Positions 8,263 to 16,857 of a stretch of 64,000 nucleotides of DNA are shown here, piece after piece. The position numbers and the translations under genes are program-made. Source of the stretch: DASUPK01 sp963736685. Its GTDB lineage: Bacteria > Actinomycetota > Thermoleophilia > Solirubrobacterales > 70-9. The DNA is taken from positions 1 through 64,000 of the forward strand of contig CAVTPZ010000018.1 in assembly GCA_963736685.1 (NCBI GenBank), in the 5' to 3' direction. The notes beneath the pieces are model-generated. The model made no database searches. It was given only the letters and a program-made list of their open reading frames with translations, and had not been told where the DNA came from. Positions within the stretch are counted from its first letter, which is position 1. Every line of letters starts with the position of its first letter.

Positions 8263-8954
8263 CGGGAGCCCGCCGACGCCAAAGTCACGGGGGCCACTCC
8301 GAGCTCCCGCAGCGAGACCTTGAGCGCCGCGCGCCCGCGATGGTGCAGTCCCTGGATCGACGCTTCGGTCTTCCCCAACCGCTCGGCGATCTCGGTCGGC
8401 GAGAGCCCCCCTATGTGTCTCAGGACGAGCACCTGGCGTTGGGATTCGGGCAGGTCAGCGAGCGCGGCCTTGATCGCGTTGGTGTACTCAAATGACGTCT
8501 GCTCGTGGCCGTCATCGCTGATCCACACTTCGTCTACGGGGATCTGCCGCCTCGAACGCAGATGATCCAGAGCCGCGTTGCGTGCGACCCGCATGATCCA
8601 GGCAGCGAAAGGGACCTCCCGCTCTTCATACTTCTGGATCTTCCGCAACAGCTTGGCGAAGACATCCTGGGTGATGTCCTCGGCCTCGTACTGGTCGTGA
8701 ACGATGCTTTGGACGAACCGGCGCACATCATCCGCGTAGCGGGCGTAGAGATAGGACAGCCCGTTCCAGTCACCCGCCTTCGCCGCAGCGATCGCTCGCC
8801 GCTCGAGATTGCGGTCGCCCTCGTCCGCATCCCGACGGACGCGCTGCGCAACCCCTCCTGGGTCCGATCCCATGCGTGCCAGCTTCCTCTTCGGAGGCGG
8901 TGCTGTGAATGGCTCGGGTGCGCCATCTTTTCGTTCAGACCAATGAACGCGCAT
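8259..8954 (-). CDS. ECF-type RNA polymerase sigma factor
   Basis: Group IV sigma factor, about 231 residues from ATG 8954. Region 2 is clear (YLYARYADDVRRFVQSIV, then AEDITQDVFAKLLRKI) and region 4 ends with LPESQRQVLVLRHIGGLSPTEIAERLGKTEASIQGLHHRGR. The first ~50 residues are extra and basic; a later Met near residue 28 is an alternative start. No anti-sigma gene is adjacent: the upstream gene is divergent and the downstream neighbour convergent, so control must come from elsewhere. Confidence 0.9.
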   Translation of the reverse strand: MRVHWSERKDGAPEPFTAPPPKRKLARMGSDPGGVAQRVRRDADEGDRNLERRAIAAAKAGDWNGLSYLYARYADDVRRFVQSIVHDQYEAEDITQDVFAKLLRKIQKYEEREVPFAAWIMRVARNAALDHLRSRRQIPVDEVWISDDGHEQTSFEYTNAIKAALADLPESQRQVLVLRHIGGLSPTEIAERLGKTEASIQGLHHRGRAALKVSLRELGVAPVTLASAGSR

Positions 8955-9124
8955 TTTCCGGGCTTTCGGCTACGCGTTTTTCGCAAAATCCCCGAGGTCT
9001 TGACGGACCCGCGAGAATCATCCTGAGTTGAACGTTGTCGTCCTGAGACGAACGTAAGATCCTCTGACCCGGCTGATTTTTCGAAACCGTGGCGAGCTGC
9101 TTCCCAAGTCACGGCGAGGGGTTC

Positions 9125-9409
9125 ATGGGTGGAGACAAGACCAAATCCGATTCAGGCGAACGCACGGTCGACGCTGCCCTCGAGCAGGAAGTGATGAGCG
9201 CTCTGCTTGACCCTGACAAGCGGAGCGTGGAAGAGATCGATGAGCTGCTGACGCGCTGCGCGGGCGAGGCCCTGCGCCTCCAAGCCGACCGGCTGCGGAC
9301 GGAGAGCGCAGCGCGGGCGCTCGAAGCCGAGCGAGTGCGGCTGTTCGAGCTGGCGGCCGAGGTGCGAGCGCTGCGTGACCGGGTGGAGGAGTCGGACCGC
9401 AAGTCCTGA
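9125..9409 (+). CDS. Small coiled-coil protein, unknown function
   Basis: A 94-residue, highly charged protein predicted to be nearly all helix, with a heptad-like C-terminal half (LRLQADRLRTESAARALEAE, then VRALRDRVEES). I chose ATG 9125, preceded by GGCGAGGGG as a plausible ribosome site, rather than an in-frame start at 9089. No signal peptide, membrane segment or known domain is visible. It sits between divergent sigma-factor and convergent response-regulator genes. Confidence 0.6.
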   Translation: MGGDKTKSDSGERTVDAALEQEVMSALLDPDKRSVEEIDELLTRCAGEALRLQADRLRTESAARALEAERVRLFELAAEVRALRDRVEESDRKS

Positions 9410-9487
9410 GCAGGGCTGCATCGCCTCAGCTGGATGGGCAAAGTGATGCGGATCGACCTGCGGCTTGGACCGAGGCGGCCGGGCGGC

Positions 9488-10162
9488 TCAGGCGAGCCCG
9501 CCGCGGACGGACTTGACGGCCGCCTGGACGCGGTTGTCGGCCTCCAGCTTCTCAAGGACGGTGGAGATGTGGGTCTTGACCGTCTCGGGGCTGATCACCA
9601 GCTCCGCCGCAATTTCATTGTTGTCCTTGCCTTCGACGATCAGGCTCAGTACTTCACGCTCCCGCCTGGTCAGCGTTGGGAGGTCACCGGTGCTGGAGGC
9701 CGGCGGTGGTTCGTGCTCCCGCAGTCGCTCGATCAAGGCCGAGGCGATCCGGGGAGAGAGGGCACTCTCGCCGGCAGCAGCGGTGCCGATCGCAGCCACG
9801 ATCTGATCGCCGTCGGAGTCCTTCAGCAGGTAGCCGCAGGCGCCCGCAATGATCGCCTCCATGACTTTCTCTTCCTCGGTTGAGACGGTCATCATCAGAA
9901 TGCGGGCGTCCGGGGCCGTGAGCCGCATCCCTCTGATCGCGTCGACGCTGGAGTCTCCCGGCATATGAAGATCCATCAGGACCACTTCCGGCTCGGTCTC
10001 CGTGAAGAGGGCGACCGCGCCGACGGCGTCCTCGGCCTCCCCGACGACATTGAGGCCGCTTGCCTCCAAGTGCTCACGGAGTCCCCGCCGGAAAAGGGCG
10101 TGATCATCGGCGATCAGGACCCGGATGCCCGCCGTCGTGGCGCCTGGCGTGCTCGGACCCAA
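9488..10162 (-). CDS. NarL/DegU-type response regulator
   Basis: About 224 residues with a complete receiver domain (acidic pair in LIADDHALFRRG, phosphoacceptor Asp in VVLMDLHMPG, Thr in MMTVST, Lys in YLLKDSDG) followed by a LuxR helix-turn-helix (LTRREREVLSLIVEGKDNNEIA, read in two parts, then SPETVKTHIS). The start is TTG 10162; no better in-frame start is seen before the receiver. No histidine kinase is adjacent. It contrasts with the degenerate receiver at 6947-7615. Confidence 0.9.
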   Translation of the reverse strand: MGPSTPGATTAGIRVLIADDHALFRRGLREHLEASGLNVVGEAEDAVGAVALFTETEPEVVLMDLHMPGDSSVDAIRGMRLTAPDARILMMTVSTEEEKVMEAIIAGACGYLLKDSDGDQIVAAIGTAAAGESALSPRIASALIERLREHEPPPASSTGDLPTLTRREREVLSLIVEGKDNNEIAAELVISPETVKTHISTVLEKLEADNRVQAAVKSVRGGLA

Positions 10163-10302
10163 GCCCCGACCCCTTCGCTCAGCCGGGGGGCGGCGCGTTG
10201 GGAAGGTGCTGCCGCTTTGCCACCGTGCAATCTCCCTCAGAGTGAGTTCAGAACGCCCCGACCTTAACGGTCGAGCAACAAATCGAGCCTACGTAGCCCG
10301 CG

Positions 10303-11781
10303 ATGGGAAGTCAACTCGTCGCTCCGCCAGACTCTGCACCGATGAACTTCATCGAGGACGTGATGGAGCGCTCCACGGCCTCGCGCCTCGGAATCGTCGC
10401 CATCGACGGCGAGGGCTTCCGGCGAGAGTGGCACTTCGGGGAGCTGATCGCGCGGAGCGCGGGGCTCTCCGGAGCGATGGCCGCCCGCGGCGTCAAGCGG
10501 GGCGACGCCGTGATGACGCTGGTCGGCAGCCGCGTCGAGTGGGTGCTGGCGATGCTCGCCTGCTTCCGGACGGGTGCGGTCGCGATGCCCTGCAATCCGC
10601 AACTCCGCCGCAAGGACCTCGAGGTGCGGGTGAGCGCCGCCAACCCGTCCCTCTGCATCGGGCAGGAGGAGCTGCTCGTCGAGCTCCCGGACGGCGTCCC
10701 GGCGATGACGCTGGCAGAGGTCGCCGAGGCCCTCGACGAGGATCTGCCCCAGGAGACGCCGATGGCCGCGGAGCATCTCGACCCTGACGATCCAGCCGTG
10801 ATCATCTTCACCTCGGGCACCACCGGGGAGCCGAAGGGCGTCGTGTACCCGCAGCGCTACCTGCTCGGCCAGCGCCTGCAGGCCGAGCATTGGGTCGGGG
10901 CGCACAGAGGCGAGCTCGCCTGGTGCACCGCCGCGCCGGGTTGGTCGAAGTCGACCCGCAACGCCTTCATCGCGCCGTGGCTGGCCGGCGCCGCCGCCCT
11001 GATCCATGACTCCCGCTTCGATCCGGCGGAGCGCCTCAACGTGATCGAGCGCGAGGGCGTCAACGTCCTCTGCCAGGCGCCCACCGAGTACCGGATCCTC
11101 GCCAAGCGGACCGAGCTGCGTCCGATGCCCTCGCTGCGCCGGATGATCTCCGCAGGCGAGCCTCTGAACCCCGAGGTGATCCGCCTCTTCCGGGAGCGCC
11201 TCGGGATGGGGATCGGCGACGGCTATGGGCAGACCGAGACCGGCCCGGTCACCGGCATGCGCCCGAACGAGGACGATCCCGCCCGCGACGGCTCGATGGG
11301 CCGACCGCTTCCGGGGATCGAGACGAAAGTGATCAACGGCGAGCTTCAGGTGCGGCCCGACTCCGTCCCGAGCTTCTTCAGCCACTACATCGACGAGCCG
11401 CCGTTCGACGGAGAGTGGTGGCCGACCGGTGACCAGGTCCGCAAGGACGATGACGGCTACCTCTGGTTCGAGGGCCGCGACGACGACATCATCATCACGG
11501 CCGGTTATCGCGTCGGGCCGTTCGAGGTGGAGTCCGCCCTGGTGTCCCATCCCGCGGTCGCCGAGGCGGCCGCCGTCCCCGCCCCCGACGAGGAGCGAGG
11601 CTCGGTCGTCCGCGCGATCGTGGTGCTGGCCGAGGGCGAGCCATCGGACGTGCTCGCCTCAGAGCTCCAGGAGCACGTCCGCTCCGTCACCGCGCCATAC
11701 AAGTACCCCCGGATCGTCGAGTTCACGGATGAGCTGCCGAAGACGCCGAGCGGGAAGATCCGCCGCGCCGAATTGAGATGA
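10303..11781 (+). CDS. AMP-binding acyl-CoA synthetase/ligase
   Basis: ANL-superfamily adenylating enzyme, ~492 residues. The P-loop reads IIFTSGTTGEPKGVVYP, the A5 motif GYGQTETGPV, the A7 motif WWPTGDQVRKDDDGYLWF and the A10 lysine lies in PKTPSGKIRRAEL. It is closest by eye to medium-chain acyl-CoA synthetases. ATG 10342 (MNFIEDV) is an alternative start. Its stop overlaps the next gene (ATGA), giving a three-gene operon with an MFS transporter and a class III aminotransferase. Acid substrate unknown. Confidence 0.88.
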   Translation: MGSQLVAPPDSAPMNFIEDVMERSTASRLGIVAIDGEGFRREWHFGELIARSAGLSGAMAARGVKRGDAVMTLVGSRVEWVLAMLACFRTGAVAMPCNPQLRRKDLEVRVSAANPSLCIGQEELLVELPDGVPAMTLAEVAEALDEDLPQETPMAAEHLDPDDPAVIIFTSGTTGEPKGVVYPQRYLLGQRLQAEHWVGAHRGELAWCTAAPGWSKSTRNAFIAPWLAGAAALIHDSRFDPAERLNVIEREGVNVLCQAPTEYRILAKRTELRPMPSLRRMISAGEPLNPEVIRLFRERLGMGIGDGYGQTETGPVTGMRPNEDDPARDGSMGRPLPGIETKVINGELQVRPDSVPSFFSHYIDEPPFDGEWWPTGDQVRKDDDGYLWFEGRDDDIIITAGYRVGPFEVESALVSHPAVAEAAAVPAPDEERGSVVRAIVVLAEGEPSDVLASELQEHVRSVTAPYKYPRIVEFTDELPKTPSGKIRRAELR

Positions 11782-12983
11782 CCAACTGGCGCTCCACCGC
11801 CGTCCCGCGCCTCTGGGCGCGCTGGGCCGGGGAGTGGGCCGCCTTCGCCGGGATCTTCATCGTCACCAACCTCGGCCTGCTCGCTGTGGGAGCCACGCTC
11901 GCCGTCCTTCCCCACTACGTCAAGGACAACCTGCACGGCTCCGACCTCGAGGTCGGAATCGTGAGCGGCGCCTTCGCCCTGACGGGGATCGTCTGCCGGC
12001 CGATCGCGGGGAACCTGGCCGACAGGCGAGGCCGGAAGCCGACGGTGATCGTCGGCGCCCTGCTCGCGGCCACGGCGGGGTTCCTCTACTTCGTCCCGGC
12101 CGGAATCCCTGGGCTGATCATCGCCCGCTTCTTCCTGGGCGCGGGCGAGGGGACCGTCTTCACCGCGGGCTCCGCCTGGAACGTCGACATGGCGCCGGAG
12201 GAGAAACGGGGGAGGATGATCGGTCTCTACGGCCTGGCGATCTGGACCGGCCTCACGCTGGGGCCGCCGATCGGAGTGCTCCTGCAGCACGCTGGGGGCT
12301 TTGATCTGGTCTGGGCCTTCGCCGCGGGCGCCCCGCTACTCGGTGCGGCCGTCGCGTCGCGGCTGCCGGAGGACTACAGGCCGCAGGAGGGAGTCGACCG
12401 CGGCCCCTTCATCTCCCGCGAGGCACTGGGCCCGGGCGTCACGTTCGCGCTCAGCGTCTTCGGCTTCGCCGCGGTCTCCGCCTTCATCGTCCTCAGCCTG
12501 GACGAGCGCGGCATTGGGCATGGGCCGGCGGTGTTCAGCGTCTTCGCGGCGACCGTGGTCGCGACCCGCCTGGTCGCCGGAGGCCTCCCCGACCGGATCG
12601 GCGCGGCCCGCTGCGCCGTGGCCGCCGCCCTGGTGGAGACGGTCGGATTGGTCCTGCTGGGGGCCGCCGATGACCTGCTGGTGGTGATCTTCGGTGCGAT
12701 CGGCATGGGCGCCGCCTTCTCCCTGCTGTTCCCCTCCCTCTCGCTGGTCGCGATCAACCGGGTCGGGCCGGAGCGCCGCGGGGTCGCGATGGGGACCTTC
12801 ACGGCGAATTTCGACCTCGGCATGTTGATCGGGTCGCCGCTCGTCGGCGCTGCGGCCGCGGTTGCCGGGTACAGCGCCGCGTTCTACGTGGCTGCATGCG
12901 CCGCTTTGGCGTGCGCCGCCTCCGCACTTTTGATGTCACGTCAGCCGGTCACGGAGCCTCTCCCCGATACGCTGCGGGCCTGA
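11778..12983 (+). CDS. MFS transporter
   Basis: About 401 residues with some 12 hydrophobic segments. The loop 2-3 signature reads GNLADRRGRKP, and a second copy after the central loop reads GGLPDRIGAARC. The ATG overlaps the synthetase stop (ATGA) and its TGA overlaps the aminotransferase start (TGATG), so expression is coupled. It probably exports or imports a small molecule handled by the two flanking enzymes (inference). Confidence 0.9.
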   Translation: MTNWRSTAVPRLWARWAGEWAAFAGIFIVTNLGLLAVGATLAVLPHYVKDNLHGSDLEVGIVSGAFALTGIVCRPIAGNLADRRGRKPTVIVGALLAATAGFLYFVPAGIPGLIIARFFLGAGEGTVFTAGSAWNVDMAPEEKRGRMIGLYGLAIWTGLTLGPPIGVLLQHAGGFDLVWAFAAGAPLLGAAVASRLPEDYRPQEGVDRGPFISREALGPGVTFALSVFGFAAVSAFIVLSLDERGIGHGPAVFSVFAATVVATRLVAGGLPDRIGAARCAVAAALVETVGLVLLGAADDLLVVIFGAIGMGAAFSLLFPSLSLVAINRVGPERRGVAMGTFTANFDLGMLIGSPLVGAAAAVAGYSAAFYVAACAALACAASALLMSRQPVTEPLPDTLRA

Positions 12984-14371
12984 TGGCACAGCGAGGAACC
13001 GCAGCCGAGACGATGATCGACCGCAAGACGATCAACAAGCTCACGGAGGAGCAGATGGCTCGCTTCCGCGAGCACACGCCGACCTCGGCGCAGTACTTCG
13101 ACCGCGCGCGCAAGGTGATGCCCGGCGGCGTTCCCTCCTCCTTCCAGCTCAACGACCCCTGGCCGGTCTACATCGACCGCGGCAAGGGCGCGCTCGTCTG
13201 GGATGTGGACGGCTCGGAGTACGTCGACTTCCACAACGGCTTCGGCGTGATGTGCGTCGGTCACGCGAACCCGGTGATCGGCGAGGCGGTCAAGGCCCGC
13301 CACGACGAGGGGACGCACTTCGCGGCGCCGACCAACGGCTCGATCGTCTCGGCGGAGAACCTGGTCGAGCGCTTCGGCCTGCCGATGTGGCGCTTCTCCA
13401 ACTCCGGGACGGAATCGACGATGTCCGCGATTCACCTCGCGCGTGGCGCCACCGATCGCGACCTGATCATCAAGGTGGAGGGATCCTACGACGGCCACCA
13501 CGACGCGGTGATGGTCTCCTGCTACCCGGACCTCGACGAGCTCGGTCCGCGCGAGAGCCCGAACGCCATCCCGTTCGGCGCCGGCTACCCGAAGGGGGTC
13601 GTCGACCTGACCGTCCCGGTCCCCTTCAACGATGCGGAGATCCTCGAGGGGATATTCCGCAAGCACGAGGGGCAGATCGCCGGGATGATCATCGAGCCGG
13701 CGATGATGAACATCAACATCATCCCGCCGAAGGAGGGCTACCTGGAGCGGGTCCGCGAGCTCTGCGACGAGCACGGCGCGAAGCTGATCTTCGACGAGGT
13801 GAAGACGGGCGCCACCATCTCGTACGGCGGCGCCACCCAGCGCTTCGGAGTCAAGCCGGACATGATCTGCTTGGCCAAGGCGATCTGCGGCGGATACCCG
13901 GGCGGGGCGATCGGGATGACCGAGGAGCTCGGAGAGGTCGTCGCGTCCGACAAGGTCCACCAGATCGGGACGTTCAACGGGAACCCGCTGGTGATGGCGG
14001 CGGCGGAGGCCACCCTGACCAAGGTCCTCACTCCCGGCGCCTACGAGAAGCTGGAGGCGACCAACGAGACGCTCAAGGCCCGCTGCGACGAGGTCATCCA
14101 GAAGTACGGCCTCCCGGCCTACACGCAGGGTCTCGGCGCCAAGGGCTGCGTGATCTTCTCCCCCGAGCCGATCTACGAGTACCGCGACTACCTCACCAAG
14201 GTCGACGGCGAGCTCTCAACCCTCGCCTGGCTCTACCACATGAATCACGGCATCTTCATGACGCCCGGCGTCGAGGAGGAATGGACCCTCTCGATCGCCC
14301 ACGAGCAGGAGCACATCAACCGCTACGTCGCCGCGTTCGAGGCCTTCGCCTCGGACGTCAGCGGCTCCTAG
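12983..14371 (+). CDS. Class III PLP aminotransferase (HemL-like)
   Basis: About 462 residues, related to glutamate-1-semialdehyde 2,1-aminomutase and other class III aminotransferases. Visible: ARKVMPGGVPSSFQ at the start, FSNSGTESTMSAIHLAR, EGSYDGHHD, LIFDEVKTGA for the PLP-pyridine Asp, and the Schiff-base Lys in ICLAKAICGGYPGG. The operon context with an acyl-CoA synthetase and an MFS transporter suggests a catabolic or secondary pathway rather than heme synthesis. ATG 13013 is an alternative start. The stop TAG shares CTAG with the stop of the convergent ACT gene. Confidence 0.85.
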   Translation: MAQRGTAAETMIDRKTINKLTEEQMARFREHTPTSAQYFDRARKVMPGGVPSSFQLNDPWPVYIDRGKGALVWDVDGSEYVDFHNGFGVMCVGHANPVIGEAVKARHDEGTHFAAPTNGSIVSAENLVERFGLPMWRFSNSGTESTMSAIHLARGATDRDLIIKVEGSYDGHHDAVMVSCYPDLDELGPRESPNAIPFGAGYPKGVVDLTVPVPFNDAEILEGIFRKHEGQIAGMIIEPAMMNINIIPPKEGYLERVRELCDEHGAKLIFDEVKTGATISYGGATQRFGVKPDMICLAKAICGGYPGGAIGMTEELGEVVASDKVHQIGTFNGNPLVMAAAEATLTKVLTPGAYEKLEATNETLKARCDEVIQKYGLPAYTQGLGAKGCVIFSPEPIYEYRDYLTKVDGELSTLAWLYHMNHGIFMTPGVEEEWTLSIAHEQEHINRYVAAFEAFASDVSGS

Positions 14372-14757
14372 CCGCTCGCGCCGTTCAGGTCCAGCGCCGC
14401 CCGGGCCTTCTCGGTGTCCTCGGTGACGATCACCAGGCGGACGCCGCTGAAGATCGTGTAGGCGACGTCGACGCTGACCCCGGCGTCGGCGAGGTCCCGT
14501 GCGATCTCTCCCATCGCCCCGGGCTTGTCGTGGAGATCGACGATCACGGCCTCCCGCTCGTCGGCCACCTCGATCCCGGCGGCCTCGAGCGCCTTCTTCG
14601 CGGTGTCCTCGTCCTGCACCAGAAGGTGGATGAAGCCCTTGCCGTCCCCGACCATCGCGCACAGGCCCGCGATGTTCACCCCGGCCTTGCCGGTCGCCTC
14701 CCCCAGCTCGGCCAGCTTCCCAGGCCGGTCCTCCATGATCACCGTCAGGTCCTTCAT
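14368..14757 (-). CDS. Tandem ACT-domain protein
   Basis: A 129-residue protein made of two ACT modules: the first starts MKDLTVIMEDRPGKLAELGE, the second near residue 67 with VIVDLHDKPGAMGEIARDL. Each has the DRPG/DKPG turn that binds small ligands, usually amino acids. No catalytic domain is attached, so it is a stand-alone sensor or allosteric partner. ATG 14757 was chosen because the longer upstream frame runs antisense into the next gene. Confidence 0.8.
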   Translation of the reverse strand: MKDLTVIMEDRPGKLAELGEATGKAGVNIAGLCAMVGDGKGFIHLLVQDEDTAKKALEAAGIEVADEREAVIVDLHDKPGAMGEIARDLADAGVSVDVAYTIFSGVRLVIVTEDTEKARAALDLNGASG

Positions 14758-14838
14758 GGCGCCTCTTTCGGTCGGGACTCGCATGATTTCCGTCGCGGCC
14801 GGGGATGTCAAACCGCGAGCCACGAGTAGCCTGGAGGC

Positions 14839-16857
14839 ATGGCCAACCGGCTCGCCGAGGAGACCAGCCCGTACCTCCTCCAGCACAAGGACAACCCCGT
14901 CGACTGGCGCCCGTGGGGCCCGGAGGCGCTCCAGGAGGCCGCCTCGGCGGACAAGCCGATCATGCTCTCCGTCGGGTATTCGGCCTGCCACTGGTGCCAC
15001 GTCATGGAGCGTGAGTCCTTCGAGGACCAGGAGACGGCGGCCCTGATCAACGAATCGTTCGTTCCGATCAAGGTCGACCGCGAGGAGCGCCCCGACGTCG
15101 ACGACCTCTACATGGAGGCGGTCCAGGGGATGACCGGCCAGGGCGGCTGGCCGCTGACCGTCTTCCTCGACTCGGAGGCCATCCCCTTCTACGGCGGCAC
15201 CTATTTCCCGCCGGAGCCGCGCCACGGCCTGCCGAGCTTCAGGCAGGTCCTGGAGGCGACCTCCGGCGCCTACCGCACACAGCGAGAGGAGCTGCGCGAG
15301 GCCTCGAACCGGATCCGCGAATCGCTGAGCAGCTCCGGCCAGATCGGCCCCTCCGACGAGCCGCTCGACGCATCGATCCTGGCACAGGCGGTCTCAGGGC
15401 TCCAGGCCAACTTCGATCGGGCGAACGGCGGCTTCGGCGGCGCCCCCAAGTTCCCGCCGTCGAGCAGCCTCGAATTCCTGCTGGATCGGGGCGAGACCCA
15501 GCCGGTCGCCCTCACGCTCGACAAGATGATGTTCGGCGGCATCTATGACCAGCTCGGCGGCGGCTTCGCCCGGTACGCCGTCGACGCCAACTGGGCCGTC
15601 CCGCACTTCGAGAAGATGCTCTACGACAACGCGCTCCTGGCGCGGATCTACCTCCATGCGTGGCAGGTGATGGGCGAGGAGCGCTGGATGCGCGTCTGCA
15701 CGGAGACCCTCGACTGGGCGCTGCGCGAGATGAGCGGACCCGAGGGCGGCTTCTATTCGGCGCTCGACGCGGACTCGGAGGGAGAGGAGGGCCGCTTCTA
15801 CGTCTGGGACGAGGAGGAGATGCGCGAGGCGCTGAGCGAGGCCGGCGTCGCCGCCGACGCGATCGAGCGGGTCCTCGGCTACTGGGGCGTGAGTGCCACC
15901 GGCAACTTCGAGGGACGCAACATTCTCCACGTGACGCTGGGCGCCAGCGCGAAACAGCCGGCCGAGCTGACCGACGCCCGAACTGCCCTCTACGCGTGGC
16001 GCGACCGGCGGGTCCGCCCAGGCCTGGATGACAAGCGGCTCCTGTCGTGGAACGCGCTGATGATCGCGGCGCTCGCCGACGCCGGTGCGGCCCTCGGCCG
16101 CCAGGACTACATCGACGCCGCCTCGGCCTGTGCGCGTTTCATCTGGGAGTCGATGCGCGATTCCGATGGGCGCCTGCTCCGCACCTGGAAGGACGGAGAT
16201 GCCAACCTCAACGCCTACCTCGAGGACCACGCCTTCCTTGTCGAGGCCCTTCTGCGGCTCTACGAGGCCACGCTCGAGGTCCGCTGGTTCGACGCGGCCC
16301 GCGAGACCGCAGACGCGATGATCGCCCGCTTCGCCGACGACGAGCTCGGCGGCTTCTTCACGACCTCGACCGACCACGAGGAGCTGATCGCCCGGCGCAA
16401 GGACGTCGGCGACCATCCGATCCCCTCCGGCAACTCCTCGGCCACCTACGGCCTCCTTCGGCTGGCCGCCCTGACCGGCCAATCCTCATACGAGGACCGA
16501 GCCGTCGGGACGATGCGGATCTACGCGCCGGCCGCCGTGCAGCACCCCGAGGCGTTCGGCCACCTGCTCCAGGCGATCGACTTCCATCTCTCGCCGATCC
16601 GCGAGGTTGCCCTCGTCGGACCGGCGAACGGTGCCGGCTCCAGCGGCGGACTGGACGAGCTCGCCCGCGTCGTGCGCTCGGCCCACAGGCCCCATGTCGT
16701 CCTGGCCGGAGGCCAGGAGGGCACCGACCGGCCCGAGCTGCTCCGGCAGCGGACCCCCGTCGAGGGCCGACCAGCCGCCTACGTCTGCGAGCGCTTCGCT
16801 TGCCAGGCTCCGGTGACCGAACCCGCGGAGCTCGAGGCGGCGCTCACCCGGGCGTGA
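14839..16857 (+). CDS. Thioredoxin-domain DUF255 protein (YyaL/SSP411 family)
   Basis: About 672 residues, normal for this family. An N-terminal thioredoxin-like domain has SACHWCHVMERESF near residue 54, followed by GQGGWPLTVF and FYGGTYFPPE. The rest resembles an alpha/alpha six-barrel of the N-acylglucosamine epimerase type (HFEKMLYDNALL, KDGDANLNAYLEDHAFL). A GGAGG ribosome site precedes ATG 14839. The biochemical role of the family is unsettled. Its 3' end overlaps the convergent oxidoreductase by 14 bp. Confidence 0.92.
   Translation: MANRLAEETSPYLLQHKDNPVDWRPWGPEALQEAASADKPIMLSVGYSACHWCHVMERESFEDQETAALINESFVPIKVDREERPDVDDLYMEAVQGMTGQGGWPLTVFLDSEAIPFYGGTYFPPEPRHGLPSFRQVLEATSGAYRTQREELREASNRIRESLSSSGQIGPSDEPLDASILAQAVSGLQANFDRANGGFGGAPKFPPSSSLEFLLDRGETQPVALTLDKMMFGGIYDQLGGGFARYAVDANWAVPHFEKMLYDNALLARIYLHAWQVMGEERWMRVCTETLDWALREMSGPEGGFYSALDADSEGEEGRFYVWDEEEMREALSEAGVAADAIERVLGYWGVSATGNFEGRNILHVTLGASAKQPAELTDARTALYAWRDRRVRPGLDDKRLLSWNALMIAALADAGAALGRQDYIDAASACARFIWESMRDSDGRLLRTWKDGDANLNAYLEDHAFLVEALLRLYEATLEVRWFDAARETADAMIARFADDELGGFFTTSTDHEELIARRKDVGDHPIPSGNSSATYGLLRLAALTGQSSYEDRAVGTMRIYAPAAVQHPEAFGHLLQAIDFHLSPIREVALVGPANGAGSSGGLDELARVVRSAHRPHVVLAGGQEGTDRPELLRQRTPVEGRPAAYVCERFACQAPVTEPAELEAALTRA

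Noticed and set aside
9422..9883. Plus-strand ORF opposite the response regulator at 9488-10162
   Set aside because: No recognisable domain; antisense to a well-supported regulator.
13252..14829. Long Arg-rich ORF overlapping the aminotransferase in another frame
   Set aside because: A typical high-GC shadow frame over a strong PLP-enzyme gene.
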